From an uncultured Clostridia bacterium (GTDB taxonomy: Bacteria > Bacillota > Clostridia > Oscillospirales > Oscillospiraceae): a DNA stretch of 64,000 bases. The stretch covers positions 1 through 64,000 of the forward strand of contig CANAZG010000001.1 of NCBI GenBank assembly GCA_947365965.1, given 5' to 3'. This document shows positions 1 to 10,502 of the stretch, one piece after another. Every line of letters begins with the position of its first letter. The stretch's first letter is position 1. The position numbers and the translations under genes were made by a program. The notes beneath the pieces are model-generated. The model did no database searches, was not told the DNA's origin, and saw only the letters and a list, made by a program, of their open reading frames with translations.

Positions 1-286
1 TCAGCCGCCCCCACCGATCCCGCTCCGCCTTGGACACCTTGGCGTAGCCGTAGCCCGGCAGGTCCACCAGATAGGCCGCGCCGTCCAGGCGGAAGTAGTT
101 GATCTGGCTGGTCTTCCCCGGCGAGGCGCCCACCCGGGCGAAGTTCTTCCGGTTCACCAGCCGGTTAATTACCGAGCTCTTGCCCACGTTGGACCGGCCC
201 GCAAAGGCCAGCTGGGGCAGCCCATCCCGCAGAAATCCCTCCCGGGACGCGGCGGAGAGCACAAATTCAACCTTGTTAAAATTCAC
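1..286 (-). CDS. ysxC: Ribosome biogenesis GTP-binding protein YsxC/EngB (3' end cut by window edge)
   Basis: Minus-strand translation from GTG at 286: (V/M)[67 protein letters not shown]...; G1 motif GRSNVGKS; immediately downstream of lon as is common. Confidence 0.9.
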   Translation of the reverse strand, partial: MNFNKVEFVLSAASREGFLRDGLPQLAFAGRSNVGKSSVINRLVNRKNFARVGASPGKTSQINYFRLDGAAYLVDLPGYGYAKVSKAERDRWGRL

Positions 287-296
287 AGATGCCCTC

Positions 297-2711
297 CTAC
301 TGGCGCAGAGACCCGTCCTGCACCTTCTGCTCCACGGGGACAAAGGCCGTGATGATCTCCTCCCGCTGGCGCTCCGGCTCCTCCCGCCGCTCCGATGGAC
401 AGAGGGCCTGGGGCAGAACGTCGTCTATGGTCTCCGCTGTGATGAAGCGCAGGCTCTCCCGGACCACGGGATCGATCTCTGTCAGATCCCGCTGGTTTTC
501 CCGGGGAATGATGACCGTGTGGATACCGCTGCGCTTGGCGGCCATGGTCTTCTCCTTCAGCCCGCCGATAGCCAGCACCCGGCCCCGGAGGGTCACCTCC
601 CCGGTCATGGCAATATCGGAACGGACCTTCCTCCCCGTCAGGGCGGACACCACGGCCGTTGTAATGGCGATACCGGCGGAGGGGCCGTCCTTGGGTACCG
701 CGCCCTCGGGGAAGTGGATGTGGATGTCCCGGTTCTTGTAGAACTCCGGGTCCACCTCCAGCTGGGCGGACCGGCTGCGGATGCAGCTGACCGCGGCCTG
801 GGCGGACTCCTTCATCACATCCCCCAGGTTGCCGGTGAGCTCCAGCTTGCCGGTGCCCTCCATCACGTTGACCTCTACCTCCAAAAGCTCGCCGCCCACC
901 TCGGTCCAGGCCAGGCCGTTGACCACGCCCACCTGCTCCTTTGCGGCGGCCGGAGGCAGATAGCGGCGCACCCCCAGGTGCTCCTCCAGGTTTTCCTCTG
1001 TAATGGAAATGCGCTTTACATCACCTGTTACCAGACGCATGGCCGCCTTGCGGCACAGCTTTCCCATCATCCGCTCCAGGGAGCGGACGCCGGATTCCTT
1101 GGTGTAGCCGGTGATGATATCCCGGAGGGCCTCGTCACTGACCCGGAGGGCGGTCTTGGTCAGGCCGTGCTCCTTCATCTGCTTGGGCAGCAGGTAGCGC
1201 CGTGCAATTTGCAGCTTCTCCTCATCGGTATAGCTGGTCAGCTCGATGATCTCCATCCGGTCCAGCAGGGGCCGTGGAATGGTGGAGGTGGTGTTGGCGG
1301 TAGTGATGAACAGCACCCGGCTCAGATCCACGGGGATCTCCAGGAAGTGGTCCCGGAAGGCGTAGTTCTGCTCGCTGTCCAGCACCTCCAGCATGGCGGC
1401 GGAGGGGTCCCCCCGGTAGTCGCTGCCCATCTTGTCAATCTCATCCAGCAGCAACAGAGGATTCATGCTGCCGCTCTGGGAGATGGCGTTGACGATCCTG
1501 CCCGGCATGGCCCCTATGTAGGTCTTCCGGTGGCCGCGGATGTCCGCCTCGTCCCGTACGCCTCCCAGGCTCAGCCGGGCCAGCTTCCGGTTGAGGGCCT
1601 TGGCCACGGAGATGGCCACGGAGGTCTTGCCCACGCCCGGCGGGCCCACCAGACAGATGATCTGCCCCTTGGCCTCCGGGTTCATCTGCCGCACGGCGAT
1701 GAACTCCAAGATCCGCTCCTTCACCTTCTCCAGGCCGAAGTGGTCCCGGTCCAGGATCTTTCTGGCTGCGGACACGCTGGCCCGCTCCTTGGTCTCCTCC
1801 CCCCAGGGCATCTCCAGGCACACGTCCAGGTAGTTGCGGATCACGGAGGCCTCGGCGCTGGAGTAGGACTGCTTGGCCAGCCGGTCCACCTCCCTGAGCA
1901 GCTTCTGCTCCACCTCCTCGGCGAGCTGCCGGGTCATGATCTTGGCCCGGTAGTCGTTCAGCTCGGTGTCCTCATCCTCCCCCAGCTCCTGCTGGAGCAG
2001 TCGGATCTGCTCCCGGATGATGTGGTCCCGCTGGACCTCCCCCATTTCCCGGCGGATCTTGCCCTCCAGCTCGTGCTCGCAGGAGAGGACCTCCGTCTCC
2101 CGGGCCAGCAGCTCGTTGACCTTCCGCAGACGGGGCACGGGCCGGAGCTCCTCCAGCACCGCCTGCTTGTCCTGGTACCGGAGCATGATGTTCTGGGTGA
2201 TGAAGTCCGCCAGATGGCCAGGCTCCCGGTCATCCATGACCGCGGCCATGACCTCCCCGCCCAGCCGGGGGGCCAGAGAGGCATATCCGGCGAAATTGGT
2301 GTAGGTCTGGCGCAGCAGAGCCTCCAGCTGGGAGTTGGACAGGCGGGCCTTCCCCTCCGCCATGGGCTCCACGTTGCCCTGGAGGTAGGGCTCCGTCTGC
2401 CACAGCCGGCGCAGCTTTGCCCGGCTCCGGCCCTCCATCATCACCCGCACGGTGGAATCGCCGATGCGGAGGATCTGACGAATCATAGAAACGGTGCCCA
2501 CGCCGTACAGATCCCGCTCCCCAGGCTGGGGCTCCCCCAGCTCCCGCTGGGCCACCAGGAAGATAAGCTGCTCCTGCTCCATGGCCCGCTCCAGGGCGCG
2601 GATCGAGATGTCCCGCTCCACGTCAAAGCTGATGATGCAGCCTGGGAAGATGGTCAGTCCTCGCAAGGCTAGAACTGGTATATTCATGGTTGTATTTTCG
2701 ATCATATCCAT
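297..2711 (-). CDS. lon: ATP-dependent Lon protease
   Basis: [11 protein letters not shown] Walker A, N-terminal LON domain, catalytic region [14 protein letters not shown]; start trimmed from ORF track to [18 protein letters not shown]. Confidence 0.97.
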   Translation of the reverse strand: MDMIENTTMNIPVLALRGLTIFPGCIISFDVERDISIRALERAMEQEQLIFLVAQRELGEPQPGERDLYGVGTVSMIRQILRIGDSTVRVMMEGRSRAKLRRLWQTEPYLQGNVEPMAEGKARLSNSQLEALLRQTYTNFAGYASLAPRLGGEVMAAVMDDREPGHLADFITQNIMLRYQDKQAVLEELRPVPRLRKVNELLARETEVLSCEHELEGKIRREMGEVQRDHIIREQIRLLQQELGEDEDTELNDYRAKIMTRQLAEEVEQKLLREVDRLAKQSYSSAEASVIRNYLDVCLEMPWGEETKERASVSAARKILDRDHFGLEKVKERILEFIAVRQMNPEAKGQIICLVGPPGVGKTSVAISVAKALNRKLARLSLGGVRDEADIRGHRKTYIGAMPGRIVNAISQSGSMNPLLLLDEIDKMGSDYRGDPSAAMLEVLDSEQNYAFRDHFLEIPVDLSRVLFITTANTTSTIPRPLLDRMEIIELTSYTDEEKLQIARRYLLPKQMKEHGLTKTALRVSDEALRDIITGYTKESGVRSLERMMGKLCRKAAMRLVTGDVKRISITEENLEEHLGVRRYLPPAAAKEQVGVVNGLAWTEVGGELLEVEVNVMEGTGKLELTGNLGDVMKESAQAAVSCIRSRSAQLEVDPEFYKNRDIHIHFPEGAVPKDGPSAGIAITTAVVSALTGRKVRSDIAMTGEVTLRGRVLAIGGLKEKTMAAKRSGIHTVIIPRENQRDLTEIDPVVRESLRFITAETIDDVLPQALCPSERREEPERQREEIITAFVPVEQKVQDGSLRQ

Positions 2712-2735
2712 TCCGTTGGATCTCCTTAAAAAACA

Positions 2736-2889
2736 AGTATACATTCTTTTTCTTGAGAGGAAATGAATCAAAGAGCGCACGGAATCCCCCAGACTGCCGG
2801 CGGTCCAGCATCAGACCGCAGACAGCCCGGGAGGTTCAAAGCGTTCTTCTGATTCTGTCCTCTGTTCACAAAGAAAAGAATGTATACTC
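2736..2889. repeat. Intergenic element with inverted ends (family copy 1)
   Basis: AGTATACATTCTTTTTCTT at 2736 and AAGAAAAGAATGTATACT ending ~2887, between lon and clpX. Confidence 0.65.
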
Positions 2890-2891
2890 CT

Positions 2892-4172
2892 CTATGACGC
2901 CGTGCTTGCGGAGTGCTTTTCCAGCACCTGCTCCCGGCCGCTGGCCCGGACCAGGGTAGGACCGCACTCGCCCCGGACGCAGGCGGGGGTGATGACCACC
3001 TTCTCCACCGTGGGATCGGAGGGGATGTCGTACATGATATCTGTCAGCAGGCCCTCCATCACCGCCCGAAGCCCTCTGGCGCCGATGTTGCGCTCAATGG
3101 CCTTGTCGGCCACGGCATCCAGAGCTCCCTCATCAAAGGCCAGCTCCACCTTGTCGTACTCCAGCAGCTTCTGGTACTGCTTGACCAGAGCGTTTTTCGG
3201 CTCGGTGAGGATGCGCACCAGATCCTCGCGGTGCAGAGAGTCCAGAGGCGCGATGATGGGCAGGCGGCCCACCAGCTCCGGGATGATGCCGAACTTGAGC
3301 AGATCGTGGGGCTGGACCTCCTTGAGGATGGCCCCCACGTCCCGGTCCTTCTTGCTCTGGAGGGGGGAGTCAAAGCCCATGCTCCGCCGATCCGTGCGCC
3401 GCTCGATGATCTTGTCCAGGCCGTCGAAGGCGCCGCCGCAGATGAAAAGGATGTTTCTGGTGTTGATCTGGATGAACTCCTGGTGGGGGTGCTTGCGCCC
3501 GCCCTGGGGCGGAACATTGGCCACCGTGCCCTCCAGGATCTTCAGCAGGGCCTGCTGCACTCCCTCGCCGGACACGTCCCGGGTGATGGAGGTGTTCTCG
3601 CTCTTGCGGGCGATCTTGTCGATCTCATCCACATAGATGATCCCGTGCTCCGCCAGATCCACGTCATAGTCCGCCGCCTGGAGCAGACGCAGGAGGATGT
3701 TCTCCACATCGTCGCCCACGTAGCCGGCCTCGGTGAGGGTGGTGGCGTCGGCAATGGCGAAGGGCACCTGAAGGGTCCGGGCCAGGGTCTGGGCGATATG
3801 GGTCTTGCCGGATCCGGTGGGGCCGATCATAAGGATGTTGCTCTTCTGGAGCTCCACATCCTCTCCGCCGCCGAACTGGATGCGCTTGTAGTGGTTATAC
3901 ACCGCCACCGCCAGAGCCACCTTGGCGCTGTCCTGGCCGATGACATACTGATCCAGAGTTTCCCGGATCTCACGGGGGACGGGCAGCTTATCCGGCAAAT
4001 CAACCGGAGGAAAGCTGTCTTGTCCGCCCAGCTCCTCATCCAGTACGCTCATGCACAGATTCACGCACTGGTCGCAGATGCGGGCCCCGGGGCCCTGGAT
4101 CATCCGCCGCACCTCCTCCTCCCGCTTGCCGCAGAAGGAGCAGCGCAGAGACTTTTTCGTCTCGTCATTCAT
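2892..4172 (-). CDS. clpX: ATP-dependent Clp protease ATP-binding subunit ClpX
   Basis: Zn-finger [42 protein letters not shown], adjacent clpP. Confidence 0.98.
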   Translation of the reverse strand: MNDETKKSLRCSFCGKREEEVRRMIQGPGARICDQCVNLCMSVLDEELGGQDSFPPVDLPDKLPVPREIRETLDQYVIGQDSAKVALAVAVYNHYKRIQFGGGEDVELQKSNILMIGPTGSGKTHIAQTLARTLQVPFAIADATTLTEAGYVGDDVENILLRLLQAADYDVDLAEHGIIYVDEIDKIARKSENTSITRDVSGEGVQQALLKILEGTVANVPPQGGRKHPHQEFIQINTRNILFICGGAFDGLDKIIERRTDRRSMGFDSPLQSKKDRDVGAILKEVQPHDLLKFGIIPELVGRLPIIAPLDSLHREDLVRILTEPKNALVKQYQKLLEYDKVELAFDEGALDAVADKAIERNIGARGLRAVMEGLLTDIMYDIPSDPTVEKVVITPACVRGECGPTLVRASGREQVLEKHSASTAS

Positions 4173-4217
4173 GGACTAATTCCCTTCCTACCACTGATAG
4201 ATACTTCTGATATGGCG

Positions 4218-4799
4218 CTATCTGGAATAGATGACCTTGTCGATGATGCCGTACTCCTTGGCCTCCTCGGCGGTCATGAAGTTGTCCCGCTCACAGTCGG
4301 CGGTGACGGTCTCAATGCTCTGGCCGGTGTTGTCCGCCAGAATGCTGTTCATCCGCCGCTTGATGATCTCCAGCCGCCGCAGGTGGATGGCCATGTCGGT
4401 GATCTGGCCCTTGGTGCCGGCGGAGGGCTGGTGGATCATGATCTCCGCGTTGGGCAGAGCCAGACGCTTGCCCTTGGCGCCGGAGGAGAGCAGGAAAGCC
4501 GCCATGCTGGCCCCCATGCCCATGCAAATGGTGGACACGTCGCACTTGACGTACTGCATGGTGTCGTAGATGGCCATGCCGTCGGTGATGGAGCCGCCGG
4601 GGCTGTTGATATAGAGCTGGATATCCTTGTCAGGGTCCTGGGCCTCCAGATACAGGAGCTGGGCCACCACCAGCCCGGCGGTGGTGGCGTTGACCTCCTC
4701 GCCCAGGAAGATGATGCGGTCATTGAGCAGACGGGAAAAGATGTCGTAGGACCGCTCCCCCCGGTTGGTCTGCTCCACTACGTATGGGACTAAACTCAT
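4218..4799 (-). CDS. clpP: ATP-dependent Clp protease proteolytic subunit ClpP
   Basis: [25 protein letters not shown]...[11 protein letters not shown]...[11 protein letters not shown]...HQPSAG; canonical. Confidence 0.98.
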   Translation of the reverse strand: MSLVPYVVEQTNRGERSYDIFSRLLNDRIIFLGEEVNATTAGLVVAQLLYLEAQDPDKDIQLYINSPGGSITDGMAIYDTMQYVKCDVSTICMGMGASMAAFLLSSGAKGKRLALPNAEIMIHQPSAGTKGQITDMAIHLRRLEIIKRRMNSILADNTGQSIETVTADCERDNFMTAEEAKEYGIIDKVIYSR

Positions 4800-4925
4800 G
4801 ATAGAATTACCTCCTGAATGAATGGGGTCTCCCTCCCCTGCCCGGCAGGCGGACCCGCCGCCACACTATTCTAACCTCTTGGGGAAAATTTTAGTACACC
4901 CACAGCGGCCCCGCCGCTTTTGGGG

Positions 4926-6275
4926 TTACTCCGCGCTCTCCTCCGCGGGGGCCTCCTCATCCTTCTTGGACTTCCGCTTGGGCTTCTCCTCCTCGGCGGG
5001 CTTGACGGCCACAGCGCTGTCCGCCACCACGGCCACGGCCTTGCCCCGCAACACCTGCTCGCGGACCACCTCGACGTCCATGTACTTCTTCATGTTCTCC
5101 ACGTCGATGCCGTACTGGCCGGCCATCTTGGCCAGCTCAGCCTCCACTTCCTCATCGGAGGCCTCCAGATTCTCTGCCTCCACGATGGCGGCGATGGTCA
5201 GATCCATGCGCACCTGACCCATGGCGGGGGTGCGGGCCTCCTCCAGAAGCTTCTCCTCGTCCATGTTGGTCATCTTCATGTACTGGTCAAAGGGGATGCC
5301 CTGGGCCTGAACCTGACGGCGCAGGTTCTCCATATACCGGCGGGCCTGCTCCTCCACCATGGCGTCGGGCACATCCGCCTCCATGTTCTCGGCGGCCTTG
5401 CCCATGACGATGTCCTCAAAGGCCCGCTTGCCGGCCTCCTCGCGCTCCTGGACCAGCTTCGCCTTCACGTCCTTCTTCAGCTCCGCCAGGGTGTCGAACT
5501 CAGAGACGTCCTTGGCGAACTCGTCGTCCAGGGCGGGCACCTCCTTGACCTTGATGGCGTTGAGCTTGACGTGGAACACCACGCTCTTGCCCGCCAGATC
5601 GGCGTGATAGTCCTCGGGGAAGGTGATGTTCAGATCCTTCTCCTGGCCGATCTCCATACCGATGACCTGATCCTCAAAGCCGGGGACAAAGCTGCCGGAG
5701 CCGATCTCCAGATCGTGGCTGTCGCTCTTGCCTCCGTCAAAGGGCACGCCCTCCAGGAAGCCCTCGAAGTCGATGTTGGCGATGTCGCCCTTCTTCACAG
5801 CCCGGTCCTCCACGCTGACCATGCGGCTGTTGCGCTCGGCCATCTCCTTCAGGCGGGCATTGACGTCGGCGGCGACAACCTTCACCTCCGCCTTGGGGGC
5901 CTCCAGGCCCTTGTACTGGCCCAGCTTCACCTCGGGGTACACTGCCACCGTGGCCTTGAAGGAGAAGCCCTCCTTGCCCACGCTGATCAGCTCCACCTCG
6001 GGGTAGCCCACCACCTTCAGCTCCTGCTCCTTCACAGCGGTCCCATAGGCGTCGGGCAGGGCGATATTCACGGCCTCCTCGTAGAACACGCTGGCGCCGT
6101 ACATACTCTCGATCATCTTGCGGGGGGCCTTCCCGGGACGGAAGCCGGGCATACGGATGCTGCCGCGCTGCTTTTTATAGGCCTTTTCAACAGCAGCCTC
6201 AAAATCGGCCGCGCCCACCTCCACGGTCAGCGCAACCATGCTTTTTTCTAACTTTTCACAGCTTTTCACACTCAT
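4926..6275 (-). CDS. tig: Trigger factor
   Basis: RMPGFRPGKAPRKMIESMYG, FKBP-like domain, upstream of clpP-clpX-lon. Confidence 0.97.
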   Translation of the reverse strand: MSVKSCEKLEKSMVALTVEVGAADFEAAVEKAYKKQRGSIRMPGFRPGKAPRKMIESMYGASVFYEEAVNIALPDAYGTAVKEQELKVVGYPEVELISVGKEGFSFKATVAVYPEVKLGQYKGLEAPKAEVKVVAADVNARLKEMAERNSRMVSVEDRAVKKGDIANIDFEGFLEGVPFDGGKSDSHDLEIGSGSFVPGFEDQVIGMEIGQEKDLNITFPEDYHADLAGKSVVFHVKLNAIKVKEVPALDDEFAKDVSEFDTLAELKKDVKAKLVQEREEAGKRAFEDIVMGKAAENMEADVPDAMVEEQARRYMENLRRQVQAQGIPFDQYMKMTNMDEEKLLEEARTPAMGQVRMDLTIAAIVEAENLEASDEEVEAELAKMAGQYGIDVENMKKYMDVEVVREQVLRGKAVAVVADSAVAVKPAEEEKPKRKSKKDEEAPAEESAE

Positions 6276-6457
6276 TTTACTTTCCTCCGTTTACTGTCGG
6301 CCTCTCACAGTCAGCCAGCATTATATTGTATCACAGCAGGTTCGATATTTCCAGTAGTTTTTTCGTTTTTCTGATAAAAATTAACAATTTAGGGGAGGAT
6401 CCCGCCGTCAGACCGCCGGACAGACGCCTCCTGTCCGCCGCCGCGGCGGGAGGCGGT

Positions 6458-6712
6458 CTATTTTTCCTCCTTCATCGCCGCGGCCAGGGCCTTGGAGAGC
6501 TGGTCCGGACAGCTGGTGGGCTTCCAGCCGCACCGGATGCCCTGGAGCTTCTCAATGGCGTCCTGAGCGCCCATGCCCTCCACCAGACGGGAGATGCCCT
6601 GAAGGTTGCCGTTGCATCCGCCGGTGAAGCGCACGGACTGGATGATCCCGTCCTCCAGCTCCAGATCAATCATGGTGGAGCAGACGCCGCTGGGCCGATA
6701 AGAAAATGTCAT
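6458..6712 (-). CDS. TSCPD domain-containing small protein (TIGR03905-like)
   Basis: FTGGCNGNLQGISRLVEGM...GIRCGWKPTSCPDQLSKAL. Confidence 0.85.
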   Translation of the reverse strand: MTFSYRPSGVCSTMIDLELEDGIIQSVRFTGGCNGNLQGISRLVEGMGAQDAIEKLQGIRCGWKPTSCPDQLSKALAAAMKEEK

Positions 6713-6841
6713 GCTGATGTCTCCTTTACATGTATTCTGCCCTCTTCGGGCTAAAATCCGTTATAGGCATACGAGAGACAGTATAGCAGATATCTTTCCA
6801 GGCCGCAAGTCTATTTCCGTCAGAAAATCCTCCAGAGACCG

Positions 6842-6880
6842 AAAAAAGCCGCTCCGCCCTGCGGGCGAAGACGGCTTTCC
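6842..6880 (-). terminator. Rho-independent terminator at end of cobalamin operon
   Basis: Minus strand: GAAAGCCGTCTTCGCCCGCAGGGCGGAGCGGCTTTTTTC; GC-rich hairpin followed by T-run just after cbiP stop. Confidence 0.75.
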
Positions 6881-6888
6881 ATAGAAAA

Positions 6889-8364
6889 TCAGACTTTTCT
6901 TTCCAGGATTTGGTAGATGAGGTCCATGTCCAGGCTCCCCCTCACCCCGTCGGCCAGCAAATCGTACTGCCGCTCCTTATAGGCGGACGCGTCGAAGGCC
7001 CCCAGGGCGGCAAAGTCCACGCCCCTGCGCAGGCACAGGGCCCGCAGCACTCCGTCCGCCACCTCCGGTGTGTCGAAGATGCCGTGGATATAGGTGCCAT
7101 ACACGTTCCCGCCCCCCGCCAGCGCCGGCAGGGCCCCGGTCTCCCCGGACACGCTGCGGCCCATGTGGATCTCATAGCCCTCATAGGCGAGGCCGCCGAG
7201 GGGGGCCAGCGCCCCCTCCACCCTGCCCAGGGTCCCTCTGGTCTGGGTCTGCCGCTTGTCACTGGAGAACACGGTGTCCATCTCCAGCAATCCCAGTCCG
7301 GCCACCTCCCGCACGCCGGCGGCCTCCACCCCCTCCGGGTCCGCAATGGACCGGCCCAGCATCTGGTAGCCGCCGCACACGCCCAGGATCACCGTCCCCT
7401 TGGCCGCCGCCTTCTGCACCGATGCCTCCAGTCCGCTCTGCCGCAGCCAGAGGAGGTCTCCGATGGTGCTCTTGGTACCCGGAAGAAGGATGAGGTCCGG
7501 CTCCCCCAGGTCCCGCACCCGGTCCACGTACCGCAAGGATACGCCGTCATACCGCTCAAAAGGGCTGAAATCAGTGAAGTTGGAGATCCGGGGCAGGCGG
7601 ATGACCGCGATGTCGATGAGCCCCCGGGCCCGGCCGCCGTCAAAGCGGGAGGAGAGGCTGTCCTCGTCGTCGACATCCACGTGGAGGTAGGGCACCACCC
7701 CCGCCACCGGCACGCCGCACAGCCTCTCCAGGGTCTCCAGCCCCGGCTCCAGAATGGCCCGGTCCCCCCGGAACTTGTTGACCACGATCCCCTTGATCCG
7801 CGCCCGCTCATCCTCCTCCAGCAGGGCCACGGTGCCGTAGAGCTGGGCGAACACGCCCCCCCGGTCGATGTCCCCCACCAGCAGCACCGGCGCGTCCACC
7901 AGCCGGGCCAGACCCATGTTCACAAAGTCCTCCCGCTTGAGATTGATCTCCGCCGGACTCCCAGCCCCCTCGATGACAATGACATCAAAGTCCCGCGCCA
8001 GACTGCGGTAGGCCTCCAGCACTGCCGGAAGGAATTCCGCCTTCCGCCGGTAGTACTCCATGGCCCCCATGTTCCCCAGGGCCCGGCCGCCCACAATTAC
8101 CTGACTGCCCATATCCGTAGTGGGCTTGAGGAGGATTGGGTTCATCCGCACGTCCGGCGCGATTCCCGCCGCCTCCGCCTGAACCACCTGGGCCCGGCCC
8201 ATCTCCCCGCCCTCCCGGGTGATGAAGGAGTTGAGGGCCATGTTCTGGCTCTTAAAGGGCGCCACGCGGTATCCGTCCTGACGCAGCACCCGGCACAGCC
8301 CCGCCGCCAGCAGGCTCTTTCCCGCGTTGGACATAGTACCCTGGATCATGATGTTCTTTGCCAT
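6889..8364 (-). CDS. cbiP: Cobyric acid synthase
   Basis: MAKNIMIQGTMSNAGKSLLAAGLCRVLRQDGYRVAPFKSQNMALNSF...; GATase-like motif VCGGYQMLG. Confidence 0.96.
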   Translation of the reverse strand: MAKNIMIQGTMSNAGKSLLAAGLCRVLRQDGYRVAPFKSQNMALNSFITREGGEMGRAQVVQAEAAGIAPDVRMNPILLKPTTDMGSQVIVGGRALGNMGAMEYYRRKAEFLPAVLEAYRSLARDFDVIVIEGAGSPAEINLKREDFVNMGLARLVDAPVLLVGDIDRGGVFAQLYGTVALLEEDERARIKGIVVNKFRGDRAILEPGLETLERLCGVPVAGVVPYLHVDVDDEDSLSSRFDGGRARGLIDIAVIRLPRISNFTDFSPFERYDGVSLRYVDRVRDLGEPDLILLPGTKSTIGDLLWLRQSGLEASVQKAAAKGTVILGVCGGYQMLGRSIADPEGVEAAGVREVAGLGLLEMDTVFSSDKRQTQTRGTLGRVEGALAPLGGLAYEGYEIHMGRSVSGETGALPALAGGGNVYGTYIHGIFDTPEVADGVLRALCLRRGVDFAALGAFDASAYKERQYDLLADGVRGSLDMDLIYQILERKV

Positions 8365-8473
8365 GTGAGGCCGCTCCTTTTGTTTTGACGTTTAATGATT
8401 GTGTAGTCATTCTTTTTCTGTGAACAGACACGCCCTCAGCTGCCCACGAGAAAAGAACCGAAAAATTATGCAC

Positions 8474-9523
8474 CTATAAAATAGACGCCAGCGCCATCAG
8501 CAGCTCCTCGTTCTCCTCCGGCCCCCTCACCGCCGCCCGGTACCACCCGGGCCCCAGGCCGTGATAGTTCGCGCAGGAGCGGATGAGGATCCCCTGCTCC
8601 AGCAGGGGCCCGGCCAGCTCCACCGGGCTCTTCAGCAGCAGATAGTTGGCCTGGGAGGGACATACGGTGAGCCCCAGCGCTGTCAGGCCCGCCGCCAGCA
8701 GGGGCCGCTCCCGGCCGATGAGGGTCCGGGCCCGGGCCAGATACGCCCCCTCCTCCAGGGCCGCCAGACCGGCCGCCTGGGCGGGCACGGACACGTTCCA
8801 GGGCTGGGTCAGCCGCCCCATGGCCTCCAGCAGCGCCCCGTCTCCGCACAGGCAGTACCCCAGCCGCAGCCCCGCCATGGCGTAGCTCTTGGTGAAGGCC
8901 TTGAGCAGGAAAAGCCCCGGGAACCGCTCCAGCTGGTCCGCCAGGGAGGCGCTCCGTCCGCCGTCGCTCAGCTCCAGAAAGCACTCGTCCACAAAGAGCC
9001 GCAGCCCCCGCCGGAGGCAGATTTCGCAGGCCTCCGCCAGCAGTCCCGGGTCTGTCAGCCGCCCTGTGGGGTTGTTTGGGCTGCAAAGGAAAACCACTTC
9101 ACATTCCGTCTGCTCCAAGGTGTCCAAGAATTTCTCCGTCAAGGCGAACCCGATTTCCTCCTCCAGGGCGTACCGCTCCACCTGACAGCCAAAGGCCTCC
9201 AGGGCGGCGGCGTACTCGGAGAAGGTAGGGGCCAGCTCCAGGGCCTTTCCAGGCCGCAGGGCCCCGCAGTAGGAGAAGATCAGCTCCGCCGCGCCGCACC
9301 CGCACAGGATGAACCGCTCCGGCACCCCCTCGTAGGCGGCCAGGGCCCCCACCAGATCCCGGCAGCAGGGGTCCGGATATCGGTCCAGCAGTTGGGCGCT
9401 GGACTCCACTGCCCGGATCACGCCAGGGGGCGGACCCAGGGGGTTGGTGTTGACGGAAAAATCCAGCCGGACCGGCTGGCGGTAGATGTCCCCGCCGTGG
9501 GGGTTCTCTCTCTCATACAGCAT
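8474..9523 (-). CDS. PLP-dependent aminotransferase class I/II, probable threonine-phosphate decarboxylase (CobD-like)
   Basis: HGGDIYRQPVRLDFSVNTNPLGPP, FLCSPNNPTGRL, KAFTKSYAMAGLRLGY; located between cbiB and cbiP. Confidence 0.87.
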   Translation of the reverse strand: MLYERENPHGGDIYRQPVRLDFSVNTNPLGPPPGVIRAVESSAQLLDRYPDPCCRDLVGALAAYEGVPERFILCGCGAAELIFSYCGALRPGKALELAPTFSEYAAALEAFGCQVERYALEEEIGFALTEKFLDTLEQTECEVVFLCSPNNPTGRLTDPGLLAEACEICLRRGLRLFVDECFLELSDGGRSASLADQLERFPGLFLLKAFTKSYAMAGLRLGYCLCGDGALLEAMGRLTQPWNVSVPAQAAGLAALEEGAYLARARTLIGRERPLLAAGLTALGLTVCPSQANYLLLKSPVELAGPLLEQGILIRSCANYHGLGPGWYRAAVRGPEENEELLMALASIL

Positions 9524-9529
9524 CGCCTC

Positions 9530-10498
9530 TCACCCCCAAAGGCCCACTGCCAGCCATCTGGCCACCGCACACACAGCCAGCGCCAGAACCGCCGTCACCG
9601 CCATCAGCCGGCAGGCCCGGGGGATGTCCCCGGGACGGATGTCCTGGTCCGGGTCGCCGATGGTGGGCTTTTCGTGGAGCACACCGTGGTACCACGCGTC
9701 TCCAGCCAGGCGCAGGCCCAGAAGGCCTGCGCAGACGGACTCGGTCTGGGCGGAGTTGGGGCTGGCGTGGTTCCGGCGGTCCCGGCAAAAAATCCGGAAG
9801 CCCCGCCCCACGTTCATGCCCAGGAGCCCCCCTGCCCCCAGCATCAGCAGGGCCGAAAGCCGGGCAGGGAGAAAGTTCATCACATCGTCCGCCTTGGCCG
9901 GGAAGAAGCCGAAGTCCCGATAGGGCGGCTCCACATAGCCCAGCATGGAATCCATGGTGTTCACAGCCTTATAGAAGAACCCCAGGGGCGCGCCCCCCAG
10001 GGCCAGGAACACCAGGGGGGCCACCACACCGTCGGAGGTGTTCTCCGCCACGGTCTCTACCGCCGCCCGGGTCACCCCGTCCCGGTCCAGCCGGGCGGTA
10101 TCCCGGCCCACGATCATGCTCACCGCCCGGCGGGAGGCCTCAAGGTCCCCGGTCTCCAGGGCGGCGTACACCTTCATGCTCTCCGTGGCCAGGGACTTCA
10201 CCGCCAGAATCTGCCAGCACATCGCACTCTCCACCCCCAGCCGCAGCCATGGGCTGATCCGGGCACATACCCAGAGGATGAGGGCCGGCAGGGCCGTGGA
10301 CACAGCCGCCGTCAGCAGCCACAGCACGGCTCCCGCCCTGCGCTCCCCCTGGGGGGTGCGGGGAAAGATGGCGCGGAGGTAAGGCTCCAGGGCGGAGATC
10401 AGCCGCCCGATCCAGATGACCGGGTGGGGGATGCACTGGGGGTCCCCCAGAAGGAGGTCCATCCCAAAGCCGATGAGCATGGCGTAAAGTGAGATCAT
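9530..10498 (-). CDS. cbiB: Adenosylcobinamide-phosphate synthase CbiB
   Basis: GFGMDLLLGDPQCIPHPVIWIGRLIS, RDTARLDRDGVTRAAVETVAENTSDGVVAPL. Confidence 0.95.
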   Translation of the reverse strand: MISLYAMLIGFGMDLLLGDPQCIPHPVIWIGRLISALEPYLRAIFPRTPQGERRAGAVLWLLTAAVSTALPALILWVCARISPWLRLGVESAMCWQILAVKSLATESMKVYAALETGDLEASRRAVSMIVGRDTARLDRDGVTRAAVETVAENTSDGVVAPLVFLALGGAPLGFFYKAVNTMDSMLGYVEPPYRDFGFFPAKADDVMNFLPARLSALLMLGAGGLLGMNVGRGFRIFCRDRRNHASPNSAQTESVCAGLLGLRLAGDAWYHGVLHEKPTIGDPDQDIRPGDIPRACRLMAVTAVLALAVCAVARWLAVGLWG

Positions 10499-10502
10499 AG
10501 CA

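Noticed and set aside
99-2672. 857-aa plus-strand ORF opposite lon
   Set aside because: Shadow ORF caused by high-GC codon bias; low-complexity L/H/G/Q-rich translation, while the opposite strand encodes a clear Lon protease.
2913-4793. 626-aa plus-strand ORF opposite clpX/clpP
   Set aside because: Antisense artefact spanning two real genes; no recognisable domain.
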